From NCBI GenBank assembly GCA_036850595.1, contig CM072160.1, forward strand, positions 18,455,906 to 18,519,905: a DNA stretch of 64,000 nt, given 5' to 3'. Positions within the stretch are counted from its first letter, which is position 1; every line of letters begins with the position of its first letter. The notes under the pieces were generated by a model that worked only from the letters and a program-made list of their open reading frames with translations, ran no database searches and was not told the DNA's origin. The translations under genes were made by a program, and so were the position numbers. The DNA is from Rhyacichthys aspro. Lineage: Eukaryota > Chordata > Actinopteri > Gobiiformes > Rhyacichthyidae. Of the stretch, positions 46,461 to 58,100 are shown piece after piece.

Positions 46461-48484
46461 TTCCACAGCTAATATGAAACAATCCGAAACACGATCTGTT
46501 ACGATTATGTTGTAATGGACTAGATGGAATAAATGGAAAGCCCATAGCTGTACACTAGTTCTTGATTATTATTGATGCACATGTAATTTCCCACAGCCCA
46601 AGGTGACACTTAGCACGAGCTCATTGTACCTAAACAATCATAAGCATGAGATTATATTGACGTATGCGGTTAGTAATTTGCCAGTGATATAGTCATGTGA
46701 AAAAGTTTCAATTGTATGTATCTGATCAATATGGCACATAAACAGAAGAACGTTTATGGCATGACATGTGTGTAATGGACTTTATCTCAAAAATTCTCTA
46801 TATTTGAAGCTCAGAGGACCCCTTCTTCCTCTCTGGCATTCCTTTCTGCTTGGCACGTCAACAGTGATCCAAAGCTAATCTACCAGCGCGATAGTGAGGT
46901 CCCTGTAGAGAGCCACAGCCCGGGGCCCACACCACTGTCTCATCTGTCTTTGAGACAGGCCACAGGCAGGGACCAGAGACAGGGACTGAGGGCCAGGCCT
47001 GCTCTGCTGTATATGCATAACTGTAGGTATAACAGCCTTCATGTGGTCACCAGGAGGGGACCAGAGCTGTCTCTTCTCTGTGTTTCGCCATTGACCGTGG
47101 AAATGAGAATCAGAGAGGACGGCCCCTCCCCGTGGGGCACTGCTAGCCCTGTCACAGCCAACAAGCCACCGTGACAACACAGAGGCAAGGCCTGGCAAAT
47201 AGGATGGGATGTGAGTTTCTCACTAGTGCTGCACTTTATGGGACTTCCTGTTTTCTCTTCAGGCTCCAATTCGTTTTGACAGCTGCAGAGCTATCACACA
47301 GGAGTGTTTGCTCAGACAACATCTCATATTTTTGTTTATTTCCTGTTGTGCCAAATTTGAGGCACAGCTCCTTCCCGTCACCAACCTGGAGCAAACAAGC
47401 AAACTGCAGAAGTGCAAACACGTGCACATGGCACTGGAGCAGCCAAACATGCTCCCAATCAGCCTGTTTGTTCTGCACTAGTCAAGACTACAAAAAGACA
47501 AAGAGGTGTTTGCTAGTCTTTTCCAGGCTTGTTTACTTCTGTTTGTCACACACTGCATCAATCAGACTCTAGTTTAGCTTTACAGACTGTTGGCACATGT
47601 TTCTGCAGCACGTTTTAGTTTCAGAATCCCAGTGTATTTATGACATTATATTGGATCATAAAGCTGTGCTATCAAATCCACCTTCAATTTGTTCCAGAAA
47701 GAATTCTACTTAAATCATTACCTAAATGTCTGGCAAAGGCAACTGAGCAGAATTTGGCAGACATTTTGCAGGTAACAATACTATACTAATAATTATAGTT
47801 TGGTCCTACCATAAACCGCCCCCAAAATCTGTGTGACTAAATAGATGAATGTTGCCCAATATTATAATGTCTTGGACTGACTTTCTTTCAGAAAGAAGAT
47901 CTGAAATGCATCTTGAAAGAGTGATCTAATGTGCCCAGCCATAATGCAACGTGTGACTGCACTAAATGCGTCTTGATGAGATCTGAGGGCATTTGGAGGT
48001 CGCATGTATCCGGATGTGTTCAGTTTTCTGCGGAGGTGAGAATAGGTTTTTAAAATTAAAGCAACACAGCGTACCTTTTCAGTATATGCACACCTAATGG
48101 AACTAATCAGCAAAAGAACTGGTGGACAGGGTTATGTTACTGTTATGTGTGAAGAAGTATCTTGTAATTAGAAGATGTGTGAAAAGCTGTGTTGAACTTA
48201 GACGCTAATGAGTCTCTCAAAGTACGAAGTTTCTCACTAGTTGGACACAATATATCTATGAAGAAAGGGTTATTCTTCTTTTTTCATGTTGGGGAAGCAT
48301 TAAAACAACTTTATGGCTACTTTTTTATGAGTTTTGGCTCTATGTGTAATCATTAATAAGGCAATTTACATCAGAGAGAAAACATTTGAGAGAAAATTGT
48401 AATGTGGACTTCGAGAATTTAACAATTTGTTTATAGGATGTAGAGCACTCACTGCACTTCTTCATAGTAAGGTCTTGAATATAG

Positions 48485-48499
48485 AAAAAAAAAAAAAAA
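48485..48499. repeat. Poly-A15 run
   Basis: This is an uninterrupted A run with no poly(A) signal or retroposed body recognisable upstream. Confidence 0.95.
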
Positions 48500-50129
48500 G
48501 TGTGGTTTTACATATGTTGCAGAAATGTGAGAACAGATCTAAAGCAAATTTAGGAGCACGCACATAAATACCAGCTGTGGATACAAAAGCTGGCCAATGG
48601 CTGGAAATTCAAGGTCTGAAGGGGTGATTTTAAGCCAAATCCAAGTTCTGATTTATCAGAACGTCCAGAAACCGTCCAGCATATACTTCTCAGTAGAAAA
48701 TAACCCCATAAAATAAGGCATTTGAAAAAGCCGTCCATCTATTCCAGAAGCGCTCTTTCTCTGCCCACTTCTCTCTGCACCGCACACCGAGCCGAGCATA
48801 CATTAGAAGGTAATGAAACCGGGGCCTTTAAAGAAGGTTTTGAATGAAGTGTCAGTCATGGGCAGGCGATTGCATTACCATTCGTCCGCAGCAATGACTT
48901 TCCCACCATTAAGATCATCGAAAATGTAATTACAGTGCAGATGGGCTTGTAAATGCTCCTATTTGGCTCTTCTTGTTTAGTAGGAGCTGTGTTTGGTGCC
49001 TTCGTCTTTAGGAAGTGTAGATGTCCTGTTCTATATAGATTGTATTTGCATGAAATGAAAGAAACAGCCACCTACACGCGCTCACCACCTTCTCTATTTG
49101 TAGGTCCTGGAAAAGCTTGCACATTTTCTGCTCAAATGTTAGAAGTCAGAGGTTTTTAATCAAGCCTTTTTGTAGCTGCTGCCCTGTTGGCTTTCTCTTT
49201 TCCGTCAAAGCTAAAAGGGGGGATGGTACTTAAAGGAAAGGGGCTCTGGAGGCCACCCGTGGAATCTTTGCATACCACCAGAGAAAGTGGGAGGGCTCTT
49301 TTCACACCTCCGCAAGCTCCACAAGCCCCTCGTTCCTGCAGGCGGCCTCATAAAGCGTGGCTGGTGTCACCGAGAAAGATGGAGCGAGTGAAGCGATGGC
49401 CCTGTTATCTCTCTTTGCATCTTCTTTTAAATAAGGGCCTGTTAGCAGAAAGGAAGAGAAGACGCTCCACACATCTGTAGAGCGAATCACCACATGCAGC
49501 CGATTTAAATCAAGTTCTCCCCCTCCTGCTATAAATACAATGGAAAACAGGCAGACACGGGGAATGGTAACCGACGGCACATGCTGTGGTTAACCTCTGT
49601 GGGCAGAGAAGGAGTGGTATTCCATGTTTAGAATTTCTCCTCGGAATTCATCCATGAAGGCGCTCGGCGGGACACGCACCAAAGTAGACGAGCGTTATGG
49701 ATCAGGGCATGCCCAAAGAGACAGTTTACATTCCCAGGGCAATGTCCCATGGTTGGGTTTGTCCTGTACTGATGCTGAAGGTGCCCTTAAGTGTCCAATG
49801 AAGCATGGGGTTAGCAAGATGTGTGTTTATGTGTCATTGATGGTTGTCATTGATTAGGCAGGAAAAAGAACCAGAACACAAAGCAGACAATAATAATTAA
49901 TTATGGAATCATGCAACAAGCCAACACTATTGTTGGATAAAATGTTAATGTGGTGTTCTCAGTGAAAACAATAACATAATAGTGAGGTCCCAGAAAGCTA
50001 TTGACTGTTGGCTACACACAGGAAGTAGAACAACAATGGCAACATACTGTGTTTTGTTGTTACATGCATAAATCCATGAGGATTTTACCAGCAATGCTCC
50101 AGGTTTAAAAAGTTGTATATGTATTTTAG

Positions 50130-50605
50130 GTGCAGAGCATGGCCATTAGTTCTCCTTGTGTGTAACAGCGCCCCTACAAGCCTGGCAGGGATACTAAAGT
50201 GTTCTCAACAACTCAGAGGCCAATGACAACGCAATTTTTTGCCCAAAACGGAAATATTTACAAAACATGCTCATGTAAACTTTAGAATCCCACCAAGGAA
50301 GTGAAACTACAAAGACATGAAAAAGATGTAAAAGCCACGTTCCATAAATCTATTGGCTACAAAGAGCTACTGGAGAAACAATGGTGAAATACAGTGTTTT
50401 GGATCTCTTGGATCTCTATGAATTCACGCTCTGCCAAATATTTCTGTATTTTTAGTATTAGCAGGCATCAGAGTGTATCAGCACTGGTCCTGAAAACTCC
50501 AGAATTTGATATATTTTGGAGAGAAATGCCACCATTATTTACTAAAGGAGGGCTACAGCACCCCTACTGGCATGGAAGATATACTAAAGTGTTTTAAACA
50601 ACTGA
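50130..50605 (+). repeat. Two direct copies at 390-bp offset
   Basis: AACAGCGCCCCTACAAGCC (50164) and CTACAGCACCCCTACTGGC (50553), then ATACTAAAGTGTTCTCAACA (50191) and ATACTAAAGTGTTTTAAACA (50581), keep a constant 390-bp offset. A shorter match, GTAGCGCCCCTACAG, lies near 10420, so the unit may be a dispersed repeat rather than a local duplication. Confidence 0.6.
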
Positions 50606-53600
50606 TGACTTAAGTTTAGCAACTGAGGAGAGCCTAGTGCTAAAAAATGCCAACTCCTGTTACATGGTGCAATGTTAAGAACAAAGTGAGTCTTTCTAAG
50701 TTCAGTACAGCATATCAGATTCCCTTAAAAGTATCTGTGATCCATTTCATCTAATGTTACCTTATTTTACACTTGCTTCCTATCTAATCATGATGGATTG
50801 TGTTGTGTTGTGACTAAAGCTCTGTTTTTAATAAATGTTAAGAAAACCTTCCTAGGCACACACTGAAGGTGCAAAGAGTGATTGGGTGTCACCATTGACA
50901 AATAGTGGCGGTGGTGGCTCAGAAGAAGGTTTAGATCTCTTTACTAAGATCAATACGTCTTGCTGAAAGGCTGCTGTGCATGAGGCTGCACCGTGCATGT
51001 TTCCCTCCTCTCCGCCGTTCCCTGTGTAAGTGCCCACAGGGCTTGCCAATGGGAGAAGCACCTAACAACAAAGCAAGGACACTAGGTTGCCAGATCTGAG
51101 CTTTGATCATGATTACAGCTGCAGGGACTCGGGGCAGGTGTCCTCCTGAGTCAGCAACACCCCGCTGGGAGCCCGTCAATGAGCTGTGGGAAGCGCCGCT
51201 GTTTGGATACTTCACCTCAACGACAGCACACCTTTAAGTCTCTGTGATGCCTCGATACCAGCCGCCTGCATTCAGTTGCTGTTTTGTTTAGTTCAAGGAA
51301 GAGGATGTTGCCTGTGGGAGCTTCTGCCTAGATTTCAAAGATTATATTTTTGAAGGAAATCGCCAACTCAAGAGTCAGGCGCTCCTTTTATTCTGTCTCT
51401 TTGTTGCAGAATAAACATCTTCACCCAAAAGATACCATTCCAGTATAGAAGCTGTGAGTGAAGTCGTTCCACTTTTATCCTGCAAAGGGAGGAAGTGACA
51501 GGGGCCAAGCGGTACAATACAATGCCAGCTTCAATGGGCAAGTTTGGCATTTTGGAGAAATCAATGTCGAACTGGTTGTGCAGAAATGTGGATGAAAACT
51601 TAAGTCTTAGTCAACTTAGTGATGTCTAGTTAGGTCTCAATTTCATGAATAAGAGCTTTTATAAAAAGATTTGCATGCTGCACATGTTGTAAATCACATA
51701 TACACCATTTATATAGCCATTTTTACACAAATATTGGTTTTGATTGATTATTATTAAGTTAACGTTGGATAACCTTTTTGCATCTTGTTCTTATCTTGCA
51801 TTAACGGGAATCCATCAGACAGAGGTGGGATATTGGTGGAACAATCTACTGCAAATATCCATTGTTCATTATTTATGCTTGTATTTTGGATGGATGCTAT
51901 TGTATTGTTGACCATTAACGATTTTTGTTTTAGGGCAGTATGTAGATAATTTAACAACAGTTACCAGTATTTTGTGAACTTCAGGCCAAAGGTCAAATGG
52001 GACTATATTCTTTCAAGGAAATAGGAAATGTTCACAGAATGTTGTATAATTCCCAAAATAACTAAATAACGTTTTTTGTTTCTGCTGAGAATATGTGTTT
52101 GTCAAAAATTCTTCTATCTAGTAATCTATGGGGATTTTTTTCCCTCTGCATTGCAAGAGGCCACTGGCTGAATTTGTGGTTTCTTTACTTTGACAGTTCT
52201 TTGTCCAGGTTTCATAATACGTCCACGCTCTCACAAAAGAACCAATCCCAGTTACTTTGTCCTATATTTGCATGTATGGATCAAGTGTGCTCTTACTTGG
52301 GGCTTTCCCTATATCCCATTTCAGCCTGTGACTTGACTTTGACTGTGGTTAAGCTAAAAGTAATTGTAAAACACCAGTGCCCTTTCCGTTTGAAGTTTCC
52401 AATGGCGTGTGTGCAGAGTAAATGCTTCTTCTCAAAGTGAATGTCCAACCGCCGGGGGAAATCTCCACGCGCCAGTTGCTAGTAGCTGGCTGACAACAGC
52501 TCAGAAAAAAAAAGAGTTGGCTTTGCTCAAGTCTTTTCGCTGTAAGAGTCTCTGGAGAATGAAGAACAAAGCTGTGGATTGACCAATAACCATATATTTG
52601 CCATCTTTCTTTAGTACAAGCACGCCTTTGGCCCGCCTCACACAAACCCGCAGAAAGCTCCAGACCCTTGAGAATCCAGTGCTCTAAAATAATAAGCTGT
52701 CATATTTCTTTTAAAAACTTTGACGTTTCATTTTAGACGCTCTGGCTTTCTACTGTTTTGCTACTCTTGTAAAGCTCATATTTTCAATCCCGAGGCTGAA
52801 AACATTGGCGTTAATGCTTCGCTCAGTTCTACGTCTGCTGGCAGCTTCAGAACAAAGCTCCACCCTCAAGATATTACTATTTTTACTTCAGTTAGTATGG
52901 CATCACTTTCTTTTACTGCAAAGAACAAAGAGATACCTTTCGGATGATGCTTTTGGGCTTTTGGGGGTGAATTGAATTTTACACACAAACCAGCAGCCAC
53001 AATAGAGTATAGTACTATATGGAACACTTGATTTCTATAAAAGAGATGCCATTCTTGCTTTGTGGTTTTATCCAAAGCTGGTCTAATCACACATGACGCA
53101 GCCAAGATACAAAATAAAATTAGAATGGCATTCTGTGAAGCGACCTCTGAGGTGCTGCAAACATGTAATTCAATCAAAAACCTTGTTGGAAACAAGAAAT
53201 CTGCTCCAGAATGGGTTCTGCCATTGATTTCCCATTCTATAGAACTGCAGTTACACATAATTGTGTCATTCATCTGACCAAACAACCTTCTACTAGAGCT
53301 CTACGATATACTGCAAATCTGTGGTCGTCCAGTTAAAATGGTACGGTAACCTGAAGCACAGAATTTTCAGTTCAAAAACTACTTTGGGAGACTTGGGAAA
53401 ATTCAGACATCACAAGTCATACAATCCTTCCAATATTCAACAAAGACATTACTTGTTGCATTCTTTCCTGATATTGTCATTTACTCAGCCCTATCTGCTA
53501 GAGGCCAAAGTATGTGGAAATAACTGCTTGTATGAGGTCATTGTTGTTACTAGTTAATTAAACGATAAGAATAAACGATAGATTAAACGATAAGGTTTAA

Positions 53601-55039
53601 CTGCAGCTATGGAATACTTTATGTCTGACTGAAGTAAAGTAAAGCTGCTGAATGTATATTGCAACAACATAAAACAGAGAAGTGGGGATTGAACCTCCAA
53701 CCTTCTGGAAGTGGGACAACCACCGCTACTTTCTAAGCCTGGTCACCCAACTACTACAGGTAGTGCTTTGACTAAAAAACAGATGTAGAAGGTCTCTCAA
53801 AGTCTCTCAGTCCATTTAGTCCATTCAGATTAAGGCTGTCCACATTAGATCTGATCACTCTCACAGGATGAACTTTCAGGTCTGGAGAGGCCTATATGAA
53901 ACCACAATATGCTTTAAGGATGAACTGTAATAAATGTCAAAGCACGTATTTCCAAAAAAATAAATTCAAATTTAAAAAATCCATTGTAAGTTTTTCCACA
54001 AAAGATACAAAAGACAGCATTGAAGCAACGTTTCCCAGAATTGTTAGAGTTTGACTGGCATTTATCACAACTGTCACTCAGATCCTTATGGGGCCGTCAC
54101 TCACTTAAAAACCTTCCTAAGCAAAAAAGACTCTTAGACAGCGACCGGGACTCCTGGTGATTCCCTTTTTTCCTTTGACAGGAAAAATAACTGATAACTC
54201 CGACTGCTGTGCCTGAGGATGTGGAAGCTAAATGATCTCTGCAAACACAGTAGGAGCGAGATCGGAAGATAATAATGGACATTTACTGCTCAGGACCCAG
54301 CAGGGTATTACAGGGACTCGGGACACCACACAGCTGTCTCCGCTTTTATTGACATTTTGGCCAGGCAGCCGGTGTCAGCTTACCAGACGGCTTACAAACT
54401 AACCTCAGTGACACTCCTGGGTGATGTGTGATGTTAGTCAATGATGGATGTCACACTTGACATTCTGACATTGCCACTCTTGTCAAGAATAAAAACATTA
54501 GGAAGCTCTTAAATTGTCTGCCAGTCAGTTTTGAGAGGAAAAAAACTGGATATCAGCCCCACAATCCAAACAACATGTGCTTTGTCCAGTCACGTCTGGC
54601 TGACAGTGTGCTGTGTTATTAGCAGGCCTGAGAGCCTGTGACTTCTTGGCTCCTATTATCTCCTTCTTTGCACATGACGAGCAGTCGGCATCCATCATGA
54701 TGAGGCAGAGCACTCTGTCTGAAGAAAAAAAAAAAAAAGCACACTCACACACACACTGTCCGACTGTCCACTTAACACTTGGTGGTTATCTTCAAATGTC
54801 AGATGGTACATGAAGCACATCACATCAAGCTACAACGAGTTAGCCAGAACTGCTTTGAAGGGCTTTACCAATCAGAAGCCCTTAGAAAATGAGGCAAGCT
54901 GGGAAAATAAACTTCTAACCTGGTTTAAATTTAAATCATATGCTAAAACATTTTACCAAGATATAAACATGAATCCAATTGGTCAAATCTGTTTAATATG
55001 CATTAGCTTTGTTTTGTTAAAGTCATATATATTATTTGC

Positions 55040-55040
<1 letters not shown>
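50606..55040. other. Giant intron, segment 5
   Basis: The longest open frame of the window (139 codons, minus strand, 52866-53285) lies here opposite a 71-codon plus-strand frame, and neither has a recognisable domain. A short tandem of AAACGATAAG-like units sits at about 53557-53596 and a SINE head at 53675-53755. Confidence 0.55.
53675..53755 (-). mobile_element. tRNA-derived SINE head, intact B box
   Basis: On the minus strand it has a near-consensus A box TGGGTGACCAGG (53738-53749), then AGTAGCGGTGGTTGTCCC, CAGAAGGTTGG, and a perfect B box GGTTCAATCCC (53685-53695). A/B spacing is as in tRNA promoters. The CAGAAGGTTGG phrase recurs at 14561 and in part at 34293, so several copies of one family are present. 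Confidence 0.7.
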
Positions 55041-55084
<44 letters not shown>

Positions 55085-55123
55085 AGATATAGATATAGAT
55101 ATAGATAGATAGATATAGATATA
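55041..55123. repeat. Compound (CTAT)n / (ATAG, ATATAG)n microsatellite
   Basis: Eleven CTAT units (55041-55084) switch directly to AGATAT/AGATAG units on the same strand. The two halves are reverse complements, so the whole can fold as a hairpin. Confidence 0.95.
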
Positions 55124-55129
55124 TGTAAT

Positions 55130-58100
55130 AGATGACTAGTTCAACAACAATGAAGAATCTGGGTGAGGTGCTATATCAAACAACATGGACCGTCGCCTAC
55201 ATGCTGTTAGGGGCAACAAGGAACAACAGTGAACATCTAAGCGGGCAAAATTAAACTGAAAACAGCTTAACTGCCAATAAAGTGTTGTACATACAGCTAT
55301 GAAATGTAGATTGGCTGGGATTACACTTGAGTTGCCATAAATTGCCCTGTAGTACGCAAAATAATGGATGCTTGATCTTGATCTTGGTAAAATATTGCAC
55401 AGTAAAAAAGCTCTATAGAGAAAAGATCTAAATGGAAATGATTGTGGTAAGACTTTCTTCTACATTGAAACTTACTTTCCAATCTTAAGTATAAATATGA
55501 GCACCTAAGAGCACCATTTGCAGTGTGCTACACAGAAACTCGCATTGTAATAACGAAACTGCTTGCGTGACAATATACGATGTGATCAAACAATTAGGAG
55601 TCAAGGCTCCTGCAGCTGAGTACTGATCAGTATCAGGGCACCCATATAACCCTACCTCAAAAACCTTGTACACATCACTTTATTACCACCTTTGTGCTTT
55701 ATTGCAATTAATACCAGTCCACAAAACTAGCTGTAATTTGGAAAACAGGTTAACAATAAACTTTAATATTAAAACAGAAGGCATCAGTAAGGTTTGTCCT
55801 GAGGGTGACACAACAACAAAAGGCCAACTTTAATGCGGCGTTATCAAAACAGGGATGACACATTTTCTAATGATCCGGTCTTGGCTGGTGTTGTGTGAGA
55901 TAAGTCGATGTGAATGATATTGCTGGCAGTAGTGCAATATGGTTTGGCTCCCAGGGGCTTGGCTCCACACACATAATCTTTGCGTAATTACCATTCCTCT
56001 GTTCTGCCTCAACCTAACCAGGGACACCCAAGTCTTCAGTTGTCTCTTTTGGTTTCCATCCAATTTGCCCAAGTAATGGTCCTTCCACGCCGGCCATAAC
56101 ACTGGGCCGTGGAACCTTTAATGAGCCTCATATACTTCATTAAAAATCAATACCTATTTCTCATGTCGTACCATATATAGTCCAGGCAGAAACAGAAGGA
56201 ATAAATTTGATCTTACTTTCACGTCTGGACTGATTTAAATTGGTTTGTCCAGTGAAATGTAACACTAAACAGACAAATGATGTTGGTCAGATGTTTGAAT
56301 CATCTCAAAGCGGTTTGCTGAAGATTAGTGTTTTCATTGGCAGGATCTGTAAACCCTGAAAATAATTCATTTAATGTAATTTCGATTTATCCCTACCATC
56401 TTCCACTAGAGACCTCGACTCATAAGCCAGCTCCAGCAACAGAGTGTGATTATAATGTAACAGTGGACTTCCAATTGCTTTATATCACACAAAATGTAAC
56501 TGTAATAAATGCCAGGTCACTGTTGCTATGGGGACTTGCTTGTCAGGCCTGGAAGAACAACACTCCGAGGACCTTAGGCTGGTCTTGCCCAGAATTTGAA
56601 CAGAGTCATTCTGCTGGATCAAAGGCAACCTTTTTGGAAAGGGATGCATTTTGGCTTTCAGGGATATTCTGTTTCTCTCCCAGCAAGCATTCTGTAGAAG
56701 TTGGAGAAAGTTAAAAAGAGAATAAAGTGAGTAACAAAGTGCATTATGGTAGCAGGGTAAGAGGCAGATAGTGTTACTAATGTTCTTTGCCCATATAAAA
56801 GGTGAAGGAAGCGATAAGGTATCTGCTGATATCATTATCTACGCCTACCATAAAGCCATCTGTAAACTGTGCCTGACTTAAACTGGCACAAACTCATCTG
56901 GAGTCAAGAAGTCGGTCAAAGAAATGAAGCAATAGCTGCTTCTACCAGTTTTATTTTATTTACATTTTGAAGCACTGCTATTTGTTTATGCTAAGTTTAT
57001 GGTTAGGTGAAAAGAAAAAAAGAGCAAAGTTCTCAATTTTTTTCCTATTACACGAACAGTGCCTCGGTGTTTCAACTTAAATGCAAGTTTGTCAGTTAAA
57101 GTGGTAGCTAGGTTTCAGAAATTTTGTACTACAGATGCACTGAATGTTTCTCACAGTCTATATGTCACAGAACTACACAGAACGGTAGTCTATAGCACCG
57201 CTGAAAACACTGAATTTTCCAAACAATCCTATATATGGCCATCATCTCCTGCCGAGCTCCATAAACACATACAAATATGGCTATAGTGTGTCTGTCCTGT
57301 TTATAGCCTCCTCTAGCTCTGTCTGAGATGAAGCTCACTGTGTGCATTCCTCAGATCTTGTGTTATGCTTTCAGATGGCTACATTTTGGACCAAGGGGGC
57401 CTGAAAATACATGAGCTGCTATAGAAAACTCAAATGCTGTTCTGTTCTGGGCCTCTTATTCCATAGCAACTTCATTTCTTTCATTGATATGGGAAAATGC
57501 CTGCCTTAAAGCTCTTATTGCAGGCTTTTGTTTATGTCCTCTCTTGTGATCATTCTCTCATTTGGGTTCATGGGAATGCCAGACAACAAGTTGCCACTAA
57601 GGCTTGACGACAATGTGTTCAAAGCTAAAAATAAACGTTGGGAACTTTGACTATCAGAAGATCAGAGCAGTATCTCAAATCTACAGGCGAACTTTTTGTA
57701 GCTCGACGTATTTATCTAAAGCAACAGACCGCAAACCGCTACAGGACTCGGGGGGATTGTCCAAATGTTGCCCCTGTTTCCCTCCCTCCCTCCTCCACTG
57801 CTTTTAGGTCTGCTCTAATGCCGCTGTGGAAACCAGATCTTAAGAGACAAGCCCACCCAACTGCAGCTGACCGCCTGGTATAACCGTCTGGGAAGTAAAG
57901 TAAGACTACAATCACACTGCGTCACGTTCCAAAGAATACACTACTCCAGAGTGCAGGGGTGGAAGAAAGGAAGCTTTTTAAGTATTTCTAAGGCATCTTG
58001 TGCCTCTCTTGTGCTCCTCTAAGCCAAACGTGCTGAGGTACAAATAGTCTTCCTGCAACTTGAATAAGATTTTTGCTGATTTTGTTTTGCTACAATTGGT

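Larger units (their letters stand above)
40576..50129. other. Giant intron, segment 4
   Basis: Besides the octamer copies, the short hAT MITE and the 46130-46460 block, nothing gene-like was recognised. Open frames at 41533-42500 and 47171-47572 contain hydrophobic runs but no known motif. The segment 48750-49500 is GC-richer and could be another conserved block. Confidence 0.55.

Noticed and set aside
52866..53285. 139-codon minus-strand open frame, the longest in the window, with an overlapping 71-codon plus-strand frame
   Set aside because: There are no conserved motifs, no family resemblance, and no splice-site context or codon bias. Frames this long occur by chance in 64 kb of six-frame sequence. 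It is not part of LHFPL6: none of the TM1-TM3 motifs are present.
54810..55112. 100-codon ORF ending in repeated LSIY and DI
   Set aside because: Its C-terminal third is simply the CTAT/ATAG microsatellite read as protein.
57530..57660. Frame with a faint RNase H-like wording (GFMGMPDNK)
   Set aside because: The match is too short, with none of the catalytic residues, and there is no adjacent LINE sequence.
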